From Streptomyces sp. KMM 9044 (GTDB lineage: Bacteria; Actinomycetota; Actinomycetes; Streptomycetales; Streptomycetaceae): a stretch of DNA of 64,000 nucleotides. A program made the position numbers and the translations under genes. Below, piece after piece: positions 1 to 7,982 of this stretch (position 1 is its first letter; every line of letters starts with the position of its first letter). The notes under the pieces are model-generated. The model had not been told where the DNA came from, searched no databases, and saw only the letters and a program-made list of their open reading frames with translations. The DNA is taken from assembly GCF_024701375.2 (NCBI RefSeq), contig NZ_CP113910.1:6262001-6326000 (forward strand). Reading direction: 5' to 3'.

Positions 1-18
1 CAGGACGCCGAGAAGTAG
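1..18 (+). CDS. possible 3' end of an upstream gene (partial)
   Basis: The first 18 bases read as Gln-Asp-Ala-Glu-Lys followed by TAG at 16-18, with every sense codon ending in G or C, as expected for a coding tail in this genome. A short inverted repeat (GACCGG at 18-23, CCGGTC at 38-43) follows at once and could be part of a terminator. Nothing about the product can be said; the reading frame is inferred from codon bias over five codons only. Confidence 0.3.
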   Translation, partial: QDAEK

Positions 19-112
19 ACCGGTCGCCGGGAGGCCGCCGGTCCGGTTCCGGAAGGGCATCGCGGGTTACGTTGGTCGGGCAGCCGCAAGGAGCCGATCG
101 ATCGGAGCCCCG

Positions 113-1084
113 ATGCCCTTCGCCAAACTGGCTTCGGCCACCACCCCGACCTGCCACATCGGCCTGGGACTCGCCGCTGTCGGCCGGCCCGGCTACATCA
201 ACCTGGGCCGCGACGACGACCTCGGCGGCGACCGCAGCGTCGAGGCCCTGCGCACCCGCACCCACGACCTCCTCGACGCCGCCTACGCCCAGGGCGTCCG
301 CTACTTCGACGCGGCCCGCTCGTACGGCAGGTCGGAGGAGTTCCTCGCGGGCTGGCTGACGAAACGGCCCGACGCCGACGACGTCGTCATCGGCAGCAAA
401 TGGGGCTACACGTACACCGCGGACTGGTCCACCGACGCCGAGCACCACGAGAGCAAGGAGCACTCCCTCGCCGCCTACGAGCGGCAGCGCGCCGAGTCCG
501 ACGCGCTGCTCGGGGACCGGCTCGACCTCTACCAGATCCACTCGGTGACCCCGGACAGTCCCGCTCTCACCGACAAGGACCTCCACGTCCGGCTCGCCGA
601 GGCGGCGGCCCGGGGCCTCACCGTCGGCTTCTCCACCAGCGGTCCGGCCCAGGCCGACGCCGTCCGCGCCGCGCTCGCCGTCACCGTCGACGGCGAACCC
701 CTCTTCCGCACCGTCCAGTCGACCTACAACGCGCTGGAGACCTCCGTCGAGTCCGCACTGGCCGAGGCCCATGACGCGGGGCTCACGGTGATCGTCAAGG
801 AGGGAATGGCCAACGGGCGGCTGGCCGGGGCCCACGCTCCCGACGCGCTCAGGTCCGTCGCCGAGGAGACCGGTCTGGCGTGCGACGCCGTCGCCCTCGC
901 GCTCGTACTGCGCCGGCCGTGGGCGGGCGTGGTCCTCTCCGGCGCCGCCACCACCGCGCAGCTCGCCTCCAACCTGCACGCGGCGGTCGTCGACCTCGAC
1001 GACGAGCAGCTCGCCCGCCTCGCCGCGCTGCCCGAGGACCCGCACGCGTACTGGGAGCGGCGCGGACGGCTGGCCTGGCACTGA
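113..1084 (+). CDS. aldo/keto reductase
   Basis: 323-residue cytosolic oxidoreductase expected to reduce carbonyl substrates with NADPH; substrate unknown. The catalytic tetrad of the aldo/keto reductase superfamily is visible: Asp66 and Tyr71 in YFDAARSYG, Lys96 in VIGSKWGY and His143 in LYQIHSV. Length fits the usual single (beta/alpha)8 barrel. The ATG at 113 has GGAG at 104-107, five bases upstream, which decides the start. The gene stands alone, converging on the acyltransferase at 1211 with a long hairpin between them. Confidence 0.9.
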   Translation: MPFAKLASATTPTCHIGLGLAAVGRPGYINLGRDDDLGGDRSVEALRTRTHDLLDAAYAQGVRYFDAARSYGRSEEFLAGWLTKRPDADDVVIGSKWGYTYTADWSTDAEHHESKEHSLAAYERQRAESDALLGDRLDLYQIHSVTPDSPALTDKDLHVRLAEAAARGLTVGFSTSGPAQADAVRAALAVTVDGEPLFRTVQSTYNALETSVESALAEAHDAGLTVIVKEGMANGRLAGAHAPDALRSVAEETGLACDAVALALVLRRPWAGVVLSGAATTAQLASNLHAAVVDLDDEQLARLAALPEDPHAYWERRGRLAWH

Positions 1085-1145
1085 GGAGCCCACCGCCCCG
1101 GTGTTCCTCCGACGACGGGCCGTCGCCAAAGCGGCCCGGTTCCCG

Positions 1146-1190
1146 CCGCGGGGCCGGGCGCCCGTGTGGTCGCGGCGCCCGGCCCCGCGG
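1146..1190. terminator. bidirectional hairpin terminator
   Basis: A perfect 17-bp stem (1146-1162 pairing with 1174-1190) with an 11-base loop lies between two convergent genes. There is no U-run, as is usual for actinobacterial hairpin terminators. It would serve both the reductase and the acyltransferase. Confidence 0.75.
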
Positions 1191-1210
1191 AAGTTCCGGG
1201 GCGCCGGGCG

Positions 1211-1933
1211 TCAGGCCGCCTTCGCCTTGCTGGCGTACATGTCCACGTACTCCTGGCCGGACAGGCGCATGACCTCGGTCATCACCGAGTCGGTCACGGC
1301 CCGCAGGACGTAGCGGTCGCGGTCCATGCCCTCGTAGCGGGAGAACTCCATCGCCTCGCCGAAGCGGACCGTGACCCTGCCCGGCCGGGGCAGGCCCGCG
1401 CCGCCCGGCTGGAGTTTGTCGGTGCCGATCATGGCGAACGGAACGACGGGCGCGCCGGTCATCAGGGTGAGCCGTGCGATACCGGTGCGGCCCCGGTAGA
1501 GACGGCCGTCGGGGGAGCGGGTGCCCTCCGGGTAGATGCCGAAGACCTTGCCCTCCTCCAGTACCTGACGGCCGGTCATCAGCGCCGCGACCCCGCCCCG
1601 GCCGCCGTCGCGGTCGACCGGGATCATGCCGACGCCGGTGAAGAACCAGGCCATCAGCCGGCCCTTGAGCCCCTTGCCGGTGACGTACTCGTCCTTGCCG
1701 ATGAAGAAGACCTGACGCCCGCAGACCAGAGGCAGGAACATCGAGTCGATGAAGGTGAGATGGTTGCCCGCCAGGATCACCGGACCGTCACCCGGGATGT
1801 GCTCCAGGCCCTCCACCCGTGGGCGGAACATCAGGCGCATGACCGGGCCGAGCATTGCCTTGATGAGCGCGAAGCGGGACAACGGGTCCTCCGGTGTCGG
1901 GGATGCGGTATGGGTCTGTGCAGGTAAGGACAT
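1211..1933 (-). CDS. 1-acyl-sn-glycerol-3-phosphate acyltransferase (PlsC family)
   Basis: 240-residue membrane-associated enzyme expected to acylate lysophosphatidic acid to phosphatidic acid in glycerolipid synthesis. The acyltransferase HX4D motif is His58-Asp63 (NHLTFID) and the glycerol-phosphate-binding motif is EGTRS at 136-140. A third conserved block, VVPFAMIGT, follows. Length is typical of bacterial PlsC. Several PlsC paralogues are normal in Streptomyces, so lysophosphatidate may not be the only substrate. Start is the ATG at 1933; the flanking 460-bp gap separates it from the divergent phosphodiesterase. Confidence 0.85.
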   Translation of the reverse strand: MSLPAQTHTASPTPEDPLSRFALIKAMLGPVMRLMFRPRVEGLEHIPGDGPVILAGNHLTFIDSMFLPLVCGRQVFFIGKDEYVTGKGLKGRLMAWFFTGVGMIPVDRDGGRGGVAALMTGRQVLEEGKVFGIYPEGTRSPDGRLYRGRTGIARLTLMTGAPVVPFAMIGTDKLQPGGAGLPRPGRVTVRFGEAMEFSRYEGMDRDRYVLRAVTDSVMTEVMRLSGQEYVDMYASKAKAA

Positions 1934-2396
1934 TACTCGCGGCGGAGGGGGCCCCGCACGCCGGGTTCACCTGGTATCGCACGATGTCCACGCATGTTCA
2001 CCTGCGGTGACACGGTGTTGCGCGGCCGTAACACGCGCGCCGGGATGTGAGGCATGTCGCGTCCGCGAAGCCGGCGACGGCGGTCCGGGGAGCGGACCGG
2101 GGTGCGGACCGCCGTCGGCCGGGGCACGGGCACGGCCGGATGGAACCACGCGCGTCCCGCGGAGCGCGGGAGGCGCGCCGCCGGCCGCCCGGACCGGCCG
2201 GGTGCCCCGGCGCGGCGCTGACGACCCCGACGGAATGTCACACGTTCTGTCCCCTACGTCCTTTCGGGCCGGGGCCGGCCCGCGCGGCACCCCGTACAGC
2301 CGTATCCCCCCGTGTGTTCCGGCCGCGGTATCCCGTTCGTCATGTACGCGCCCTTACGATCGCCCCGCACTGACGGTCAACGGCAGGAGGGTCCCC
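1934..2396. other. 463-bp divergent intergenic region
   Basis: No convincing gene lies here; the open frames across it are GC-bias artefacts. A -10-like TACGAT at 2355-2360 sits about 37 bases before the phosphodiesterase start, but I see no matching -35. Promoters for both divergent genes are expected in this gap. Confidence 0.4.
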
Positions 2397-3578
2397 ATGG
2401 GAACGCATGAGTCGGGCGAGCGGACAGAAACAACGGCGTCCGGCGGAACCGGACGGCGGGCGCTCCTCGGCGCGGCGGTGCTCGGTGCGGGCGGCACGGT
2501 CCTCGGGCTGAGCGGCACGGCGGGAGCCGCGGGGCCCCGGCACGGCGGGCGAGGGCTGAAGGGCCTGCCCGTCCCGACGATCATCGGTCACCGGGGAGCC
2601 AGCGGCTACCGGCCCGAGCACACCTTCGGCGCCTACGACCTGGCCCTCGACCTGGGCGCAGACATCGTCGAGGCCGGCGACCTGGTGCCCACCAGGGACG
2701 GCCACCTCGTCTGCCGCCACGAGCCGGAGATCGGCGGCACCACGGACGTCGCGGATCACCCCGAGTTCGCCGACCGCAAGCGTACGAAGCTGCTCGACGG
2801 CGTCTCTGTCACCGGCTGGTTCACCGAGGACTTCACCCTCGCCGAACTGAAGCGGCTCCGCGCCGTCGAGCGCATTCCGGCCAACCGCCCGCACAACACC
2901 CTCTACGACGGCCGGTGGGAGATTCCCACCTTCGAAGAGGTGCTCCGCTGGCAGAACGAGCAGACCCGGGGGCGCGGCAAGCAGGTCTGGATCTATCCCG
3001 AGCTCAAGCACCCCACCTACTTCCGCAAGCTGGGCCTGGGCACCGAGGAACTCCTCGCCCGACTGCTGCGCAGGCACGGCAAGGACAAGAAGAACTCGCC
3101 CGTCGTCATCCAGTCCTTCGAGCCCACCAGCATCCAGCGGATGAGCCGGCTCGTCGGCAACCCGCTCGCCGTGCTGCTCTCCGGTGCGAACAGCCGCCCC
3201 TGGGACTTCGCCGAGAACGGTGATCCTCGCACGGTGGCCGACCTCGTCACGCCGAAGGGGCTCAAGGAGATCGCCTCCTACGCGCAGGGCATCGGCCCGA
3301 CCCTGGACCTGATCATCCCCAAGGACGCGGCAGGAAACCTCACCGAGCCCACCACCCTGGTCCGCGACGCGCACCGGGCCGGCCTGGTCCTGCACCCCTA
3401 CACGATGCGCAACGAGAACCCCTTCCTGCCCGCGGACTTCCGCAAGGGCAGCGACCCCGACGCATACGGTGACGTCTTCGGCGCCTTCCGGACCTACTTC
3501 GCCACCGGCATCGACGGCGTCTTCACCGACCACCCGGACACGGGTCTGCTGGCCCGCGAGGACTTCCGCACCGGCTGA
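2397..3578 (+). CDS. secreted glycerophosphodiester phosphodiesterase (GlpQ-like)
   Basis: 393-residue protein predicted to hydrolyse glycerophosphodiesters outside the cell to glycerol-3-phosphate and an alcohol. Residues 20-46 form a Tat-type signal: an RR pair at 20-21, a hydrophobic core and an Ala-rich cleavage region. The GDPD core starts at IIGHRGASG with His65, followed by Glu74, Glu92 and the His108 region (CRHEP), matching metal-binding and catalytic positions of the TIM-barrel family. The C-terminal GVFTDHPD also fits. AGGAGG at 2385-2390 places the start at the ATG at 2397, not at upstream frames that read through the intergenic region. It may scavenge phosphate from teichoic acids or phospholipid debris. 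Confidence 0.88.
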   Translation: MGTHESGERTETTASGGTGRRALLGAAVLGAGGTVLGLSGTAGAAGPRHGGRGLKGLPVPTIIGHRGASGYRPEHTFGAYDLALDLGADIVEAGDLVPTRDGHLVCRHEPEIGGTTDVADHPEFADRKRTKLLDGVSVTGWFTEDFTLAELKRLRAVERIPANRPHNTLYDGRWEIPTFEEVLRWQNEQTRGRGKQVWIYPELKHPTYFRKLGLGTEELLARLLRRHGKDKKNSPVVIQSFEPTSIQRMSRLVGNPLAVLLSGANSRPWDFAENGDPRTVADLVTPKGLKEIASYAQGIGPTLDLIIPKDAAGNLTEPTTLVRDAHRAGLVLHPYTMRNENPFLPADFRKGSDPDAYGDVFGAFRTYFATGIDGVFTDHPDTGLLAREDFRTG

Positions 3579-3690
3579 GTTCGAACAGTGCCGGCCCCTG
3601 TCGTCAACCGCCGAGCCGTTCCGCCCCGGTTGGGGTGAGTTCCGGCCGCCACGGGCAACCCGGCCCGGGGCGGCCGGCGTCGTTGCGCGT

Positions 3691-4185
3691 ATGACGCACG
3701 ACCTGGTCACCGTCCTTGGCCCGCTGCTCGCCGCGGAGGCCTCCGCCGAGGCGTACGCGTCCGGCGCCGAACCCGCCGACCTGGAACAGACGGTCTGGCT
3801 GCGCCTGCTGGAACGCCTCGACGCGCACGACCCGCCGCACGATCCCCCGGGCTGGCTCCGCCGGACCGTCCGCACCGAGGCCCGGCGCACCCGCCGTGCC
3901 ACCCGGCACGAGACGCCGTGGGCGGGCGACCCCGCCGACACCGGCGAGGGCGACCCCGAACTCCTGGCCCTCGCCGGCGCCCGCCGTCACGCCCTGCGGG
4001 AGGCGGTGCGCAGACTGCCCGGCCGCTGTCCCCGGCTGCTGGAGGCGCTGCTGTCCCCGCACGACCCGACATACCGGGAAATCGCAGGGGAGTTGGGTAT
4101 CTCACAAGGCAGCCTGGGGCCGGAACGCTCCAGATGTCTGGGATGTCTGCGCCGTTTACTCGCGCCGGAGGTTGCGTCCGGGTGA
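3691..4185 (+). CDS. small sigma-70-like (ECF) factor
   Basis: 164-residue protein resembling a compact ECF sigma factor. Residues roughly 15-75 resemble region 2 (AEPADLEQTVWLRLLERL, then an Arg-rich helix) and the C-terminal third contains a region-4 helix-turn-helix (YREIAGELGISQGSLGPER). Streptomyces genomes carry many such short sigma-like proteins. There is no anti-sigma gene adjacent, so its regulon and trigger cannot be inferred. The ATG at 3691 is chosen because the upstream in-frame extension runs into the 3' end of the phosphodiesterase gene. Confidence 0.75.
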   Translation: MTHDLVTVLGPLLAAEASAEAYASGAEPADLEQTVWLRLLERLDAHDPPHDPPGWLRRTVRTEARRTRRATRHETPWAGDPADTGEGDPELLALAGARRHALREAVRRLPGRCPRLLEALLSPHDPTYREIAGELGISQGSLGPERSRCLGCLRRLLAPEVASG

Positions 4186-4242
4186 GGACGGGGATAGGAG
4201 TGAGGGACCACAGGTGATCAGGTGAGCGGGAGGCGTGCGCAC

Positions 4243-4740
4243 ATGGGCATGAGCGTGACCATCTCTGCGGCGACGGAGCAGGACGCCGAGCAGATCTTCA
4301 GGTTGCAGTACCTGTGCTTCCAGAGCGAGGCGGCACTGTACGGCAACTACCGCATTGCGCCGCTCGTCCAGAGTCTGGACTCGGTCCGCGACGAGGTCAC
4401 CACCGACCTGGTCTTCGTCGCCCGGCTCGGCGACGAGATCGTCGGCTCGGTGCACGGCAGGAGCACCGAGGACGCCGCCGCGGCCATCGGCAAGCTCTGC
4501 GTCCACCCCCGCCTCCAGGGCCACGGCATCGGTGCCCGGCTCCTGCGCGCCGCCGAGTCCGCCCTCGCCGGCGAGCGGGGCGCCAGGATGTTCCGCCTCC
4601 AGGCCGGGCACCGCAGCGAGAGCAACCTCCAGCTGTACAGCAAGGTCGGCTACCAGCGGGTCGGGACGTCCCGGGGCGCGGACGGCGTGCCAACGATCGT
4701 CCTGGAGAAGACGGCGGACTCGTACGTGGCCACCGCCTGA
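4243..4740 (+). CDS. GNAT-family N-acetyltransferase
   Basis: 165-residue acetyl-CoA-dependent acetyltransferase with unknown acceptor. The acetyl-CoA pyrophosphate-binding signature appears as HPRLQGHGIGARLL (Q/R-x-x-G-x-G/A), followed by a typical LQLYSKVGYQRVG motif near the C-terminus. The ATG at 4243 has GGGAGG at 4228-4233 nine bases upstream; a GTG at 4222 and an ATG at 4249 are alternatives. It lies 58 bases after the sigma-like gene on the same strand and may be co-transcribed with it. Confidence 0.85.
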   Translation: MGMSVTISAATEQDAEQIFRLQYLCFQSEAALYGNYRIAPLVQSLDSVRDEVTTDLVFVARLGDEIVGSVHGRSTEDAAAAIGKLCVHPRLQGHGIGARLLRAAESALAGERGARMFRLQAGHRSESNLQLYSKVGYQRVGTSRGADGVPTIVLEKTADSYVATA

Positions 4741-4818
4741 CCGGGAAGCGAACCGGCGTGTGACGGGGGCGTCGCCCGTGCGGGAGGCGGCCCGCCGTCC
4801 GCCCGGGAGGCGGCCCCG

Positions 4819-5265
4819 TCACACCGTGCGGGCGTGGGCCTTGCGCAGCCAGTACAGGGCGGTGAGGGGCAGCAGGACCGGGACGAACAGGTAGCCCATC
4901 CCGTAGTCCGACCACACGGTCGCGTCGGGGAAGGCGGACGGATCCGCCAGGGTCCAGGTACCGACCGTCAGGACGCCCGCCAACTCGGCCGCGCAGCACA
5001 CCAGCGCCGCCCGGCGGGCCCTCTCCCCGCCGCGGACCAGGGTGTACGTGATGAATCCGTAGACCACTCCCGCGATCGCCGAGAGCGAGTACGCGAGCGG
5101 CGCCCGGTCGAACTCGGTGGCGATCTGGTACGCCGAACGCGACACGGCGCCGACGACCATCACGCCGTACAGCCACACCAGCAGCAGTCCGGGCCCGCCG
5201 ATCAGCCGGGTGCCGCCCGGTTCCCGATCCGGCTCCCGCTCCGGTTCGTGTTCCGTCGCGGTCAT
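4819..5265 (-). CDS. small four-helix membrane protein (unknown function)
   Basis: 148-residue protein with a charged, Glu/Arg-rich N-terminal tail (EPEREPDREPG) and about four hydrophobic segments, for example GLLLVWLYGVMVVGAV and MGYLFVPVLLPLTALYWL. No enzymatic motif is visible. Its start codon lies one base beyond the stop of the next small membrane protein gene, so the two form a tight two-gene operon. The pair may form one complex; that is inference from spacing alone. Confidence 0.7.
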   Translation of the reverse strand: MTATEHEPEREPDREPGGTRLIGGPGLLLVWLYGVMVVGAVSRSAYQIATEFDRAPLAYSLSAIAGVVYGFITYTLVRGGERARRAALVCCAAELAGVLTVGTWTLADPSAFPDATVWSDYGMGYLFVPVLLPLTALYWLRKAHARTV

Positions 5266-5266
5266 C

Positions 5267-5626
5267 TCAGCCCTTCCAGATGTCATAGAGCCGCACCTCG
5301 AGCACGGCCAGCACGACACCGCTCGCGGCCACCGTGACCGAGCCCCACCGGGTGCGCTCGGCCAGTGACATGAAGCCCGCCGCCGGGACGCACGCGAACG
5401 AGCCCAGCAGATAGGCCACGAAGATGACCGTCCCCTGCGCCGGCTCCTCGCCCCGGACCAGCCACACGATCCCGACCGTCAGCTGAACCAGCGTCAGCAG
5501 GGTGACCACGGCCATACCGATGAAGTGCCAGTCCTTCGTCGGCTGGTCGCGGTAGGCGGCCCAGCCGCACCACACGGCGAGCAGCAGCGCGGCGAGGCCG
5601 GTCGCCAGCGTCAGGGCATCAAGCAT
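5267..5626 (-). CDS. small membrane protein (unknown function)
   Basis: 119-residue protein with four predicted membrane helices: an N-terminal LATGLAALLLAVWCGWAAY, then VVTLLTLVQLTVGIVWLV, VIFVAYLLGSFACVPAAG and VTVAASGVVLAVLEV. It is the first gene of a two-gene operon with the membrane protein at 4819-5265. I do not recognise the family. The ATG at 5626 begins a frame with good codon bias and lies divergent to the HAD hydrolase gene. Confidence 0.7.
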   Translation of the reverse strand: MLDALTLATGLAALLLAVWCGWAAYRDQPTKDWHFIGMAVVTLLTLVQLTVGIVWLVRGEEPAQGTVIFVAYLLGSFACVPAAGFMSLAERTRWGSVTVAASGVVLAVLEVRLYDIWKG

Positions 5627-5749
5627 GGCAGCGACCCTATTACGCCGTAACGGCCCTGCCGTGCCCGGCCCCGTCGGGGGGTGCGCCCGTGTGCGGTGGG
5701 GCCGGGCACGGGGACCGTGGTGGGACCGGGGCACCGTAAGGTCGATGGC

Positions 5750-6400
5750 ATGACCATCCATGCGCAAGCCCTTCTGTTCGACAACGACGGCACCCTCGTC
5801 TCCTCCCTCGAGTCCGTGCAGCGCTGCTGGACCCGGTGGGCCGTCGAGTACGGGATCACGGCCGAGCGGTTCGGGCGGATCGAGCTGCACGGCCGCCCGG
5901 CCGCCGAGATAGCCGCCGACCTGCTGCCCGCCCATGCCGTGCCCGGGGCCGTCGCACGGATCGAGGACCTGGAGGTGGAGGACGTGCCGAACGGCGGGGC
6001 GGTCCTGCTGCCGGGCACCCGGCACCTCCTCGGCGTGCTGCCGGCGGAACGCTGGGCCGTCGTCACCTCCGCGACCCGGCGGCTGGCCGAGGCCCGCCTC
6101 GCCGCCGCCGGCATCCTGCCCAAGACCCTCGTCTCCGCCGACGACATCACCCGGGGCAAGCCCGACCCCGAGCCCTACCTGCTGGCCGCCCGCACCCTCG
6201 GCGTGGACCCCGCCGACTGCGTCGTCTTCGAGGACGCCCCCGCCGGGCTCCAGGCGGGGCGGGCGGCCGGGATGACGACCGTGGCCTTGGCCACAACCCA
6301 CCAGGCCCACGAGCTGACCGCCGATCTCGTGGTCGAGGACCTGTCGGCCCTGTCCGTACTGGTCACGGACACCGGTGTGGAGATCGCCGCACATTCCTGA
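5750..6400 (+). CDS. HAD-superfamily hydrolase (subfamily IA)
   Basis: 216-residue phosphatase-like enzyme. Motif I is LLFDNDGTLV with nucleophile Asp11 and acid/base Asp13; motif II is the VVTSATR region; motif III/IV is seen as GKPDPEPYLLAA and VVFEDAPAGLQAGRAAGM. This set matches sugar-phosphatase-like HAD-IA enzymes, but the substrate cannot be told. A -10-like TAAGGT at 5737-5742 sits seven bases before the ATG and there is no obvious Shine-Dalgarno sequence, so the mRNA may be leaderless. Confidence 0.87.
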   Translation: MTIHAQALLFDNDGTLVSSLESVQRCWTRWAVEYGITAERFGRIELHGRPAAEIAADLLPAHAVPGAVARIEDLEVEDVPNGGAVLLPGTRHLLGVLPAERWAVVTSATRRLAEARLAAAGILPKTLVSADDITRGKPDPEPYLLAARTLGVDPADCVVFEDAPAGLQAGRAAGMTTVALATTHQAHELTADLVVEDLSALSVLVTDTGVEIAAHS

Positions 6401-6415
6401 CGTGCGACCGCGACT

Positions 6416-6440
6416 GTCCACGGCTGTCCGGAATGTGGAC
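6416..6440. repeat. inverted repeat downstream of HAD gene
   Basis: GTCCAC (6416-6421) and GTGGAC (6435-6440) form a 6-bp stem with a 13-base loop just after the hydrolase stop codon. It could be a weak terminator or an operator for the methionine transporter leader; position alone does not decide. Confidence 0.35.
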
Positions 6441-6482
6441 GGCCGTGTCCGGTCAGGACCGAACATCTGGTTCACTGCTCGC

Positions 6483-6575
6483 ATGACCGCGACGAGCGAC
6501 CGCATCCCTGCAACCGAGGTGCATGTGCCGCTCGGTTCCGGATGTATGGATCCGCTCCGGATGCGCGCCTTCTAG
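6483..6575 (+). CDS. putative 30-residue leader peptide of the methionine transporter operon
   Basis: Short ORF of 30 codons in the long leader of metNIQ. It ends with a Cys-Met-Asp-Pro-Leu-Arg-Met stretch, so Met codons fall at 22 (6546-6548) and 27 (6561-6563) just before the TAG. A hairpin ATCCG/CGGAT (6550-6554 with 6558-6562) covers the last Met codon, and further hairpins follow at 6598-6664. This arrangement is what a peptide-based attenuator sensing Met-tRNA would look like. No clear Shine-Dalgarno sequence precedes the ATG, and I know of no described homologue; the call is inference. Confidence 0.4.
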   Translation: MTATSDRIPATEVHVPLGSGCMDPLRMRAF

Positions 6576-6597
6576 AGAGCCCCCGCAGCATCTGAGC

Positions 6598-6664
6598 CTC
6601 GCGCCCCGGAGCGAGAGCCGGTCCGTCCCGCACATGGGCCCCCGCGTCCCGCATGTGCGACCGG
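6598..6664 (+). promoter_or_regulatory. tandem hairpins in metNIQ leader
   Basis: Two inverted repeats lie between the leader ORF and metN. The first is CTCGC (6598-6602) with GCGAG (6611-6615). The second pairs GCACATG (6630-6636) with CATGTGC (6652-6658), flanked by CCGGTC (6618-6623) and GACCGG (6659-6664) with a 6-base bulge; an alternative outer pairing GGTCCG/CGGACC also exists. The mutually exclusive pairings suggest an RNA switch or attenuator. I found no SAM-I, SAM-II or SAM-IV riboswitch core in this leader. Confidence 0.45.
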
Positions 6665-6809
6665 ACCCCGCCCCCCGCGCACCTCTCTCCGCCGCTCCCT
6701 TCACGGCGCCCGCGAGAGGACGTGCCGCGTCCGGGCCGTCCCCGGCCCCCGCCCGCCTCACCCCCGAATGCCTCGTGCCCGGCACCCACGACGTGCCGCG
6801 CACTCGGCA

Positions 6810-7982
6810 GTGACGGATACCCACGTGATCACCACCTCGGGCCTCACCAAGGTCTACCGCTCGCGCGGACGCGAGGTCACCGCTCTGGACGGCGTCGACC
6901 TGCATGTCCGTGAAGGCGAGGTCTACGGCGTCATCGGTCAGTCCGGCGCCGGAAAGTCCTCGCTGATCCGCTGCGTCAACCTGCTGGAGCGCCCCGCCTC
7001 GGGCACCGTGACCGTCGCCGGGCAGGACCTCACCGCCCTGGCCGGACGCGGGCCACGGGCCGGCCGGGAACTGCGGCAGGCGCGCAGCCGTATCGGCATG
7101 GTCTTCCAGCACGTCAACCTGCTCTCCTCGCGCACCGTGCAGGACAACGTCGAACTGCCGCTGGAGATCCTCGGCCGGCCGGGCAGGGAGCGTTCCCGCA
7201 AGGCGCTGGAACTGCTCGGTCTGGTCGGCCTCGCCGACAAGGCCAGGGCCTACCCCGCCCAGCTCTCCGGCGGCCAGAAGCAGCGCGTCGGCATCGCCCG
7301 TGCCCTGGCCGGCGACCCCAAGGTGCTGCTGTCCGACGAGGCCACCAGTGCCCTCGACCCGGAGACCACCCGCTCCATCCTGGCGCTGCTGCGCGACCTC
7401 AACCGCCATCTCGGCCTGACCGTCCTGCTCATCACGCACGAGATGGACGTCGTGAAGTCGATCTGCGACTCCGCCGCGCTGATGGAACGCGGCCGTGTCG
7501 TCGAGTCCGGCACCGTCACCGATCTCCTGGCGACCCCCGGCTCCGAACTGGCCTCCGCGCTGTTCCCGGTCGCCGGCGAGACCTCGGGCGACCACCGCAC
7601 CGTCCTGGACATCACCTTCCAGGGCGAGAGCGCGACCCAGCCGGTCATCTCCCAGCTGTCCCGCACCTACAACATCGACATCTCCGTCCTCGGCGCCGCC
7701 ATCGACACCGCCGGCGGCCTCCAGACGGGCAGGATGCGCGTCGAACTCCCGGGCCGCTACGAGGACAACGTCGTACCGGTCGGCTTCCTGCGCGAACAGG
7801 GGCTGCACGTCGAGATCGCGGGCCGGTCGCGGAAGGCCTCCCCGCAACCGCAGGTGAGCAGGGCGGCGCGGGTTTCGTCGGCGCTCGTGAAGGAGGTGGC
7901 CAAGCGACCTGGTCCCAGATGCAGCCACTGCTGGTGCAGGCATGTCGGGAAACGTTGGCCATGGTGGGCTGGTCCACCCTGA
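6810..7982 (+). CDS. metN: methionine ABC transporter ATP-binding protein, C-terminally extended
   Basis: 390-residue ATPase energising methionine import with MetI and MetQ. Walker A is GQSGAGKS (43-50), the ABC signature LSGGQ (152-156), Walker B LLSDEATS, followed by the C-terminal NIL regulatory domain that binds methionine. The GTG at 6810 gives the usual MetN N-terminus (THVITTSGLTKVY). The frame runs 25 codons past the point where a MetN would normally end: at 7905-7907 it reads CGA where a TGA would overlap a GTG start for metI. The tail is Trp/Cys/Pro-rich and overlaps metI, so it looks like read-through after stop loss rather than a real domain. Confidence 0.9.
   Translation: MTDTHVITTSGLTKVYRSRGREVTALDGVDLHVREGEVYGVIGQSGAGKSSLIRCVNLLERPASGTVTVAGQDLTALAGRGPRAGRELRQARSRIGMVFQHVNLLSSRTVQDNVELPLEILGRPGRERSRKALELLGLVGLADKARAYPAQLSGGQKQRVGIARALAGDPKVLLSDEATSALDPETTRSILALLRDLNRHLGLTVLLITHEMDVVKSICDSAALMERGRVVESGTVTDLLATPGSELASALFPVAGETSGDHRTVLDITFQGESATQPVISQLSRTYNIDISVLGAAIDTAGGLQTGRMRVELPGRYEDNVVPVGFLREQGLHVEIAGRSRKASPQPQVSRAARVSSALVKEVAKRPGPRCSHCWCRHVGKRWPWWAGPP
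7891..7897 (+). promoter_or_regulatory. strong ribosome binding site now lacking a start codon
   Basis: AGGAGGT at 7891-7897 is the best Shine-Dalgarno match in the operon. At the ideal spacing of six bases the codon is GCG (7904-7906), which cannot start translation; the nearest in-frame start for metI is the ATG at 7919, 21 bases away. The site strongly suggests that 7904 was once GTG. Confidence 0.7.

Noticed and set aside
2340..3941. Long minus-strand open frame opposite the glycerophosphodiesterase and sigma genes
   Set aside because: It is the GC-bias shadow of the plus-strand genes; it has no domain and no ribosome binding site, and the plus-strand products are clearly recognisable.
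6401..6809. SAM riboswitch in the metNIQ leader
   Set aside because: I looked for SAM-I/SAM-IV core patterns and did not find them; the hairpins seen do not form the required multibranch junction.
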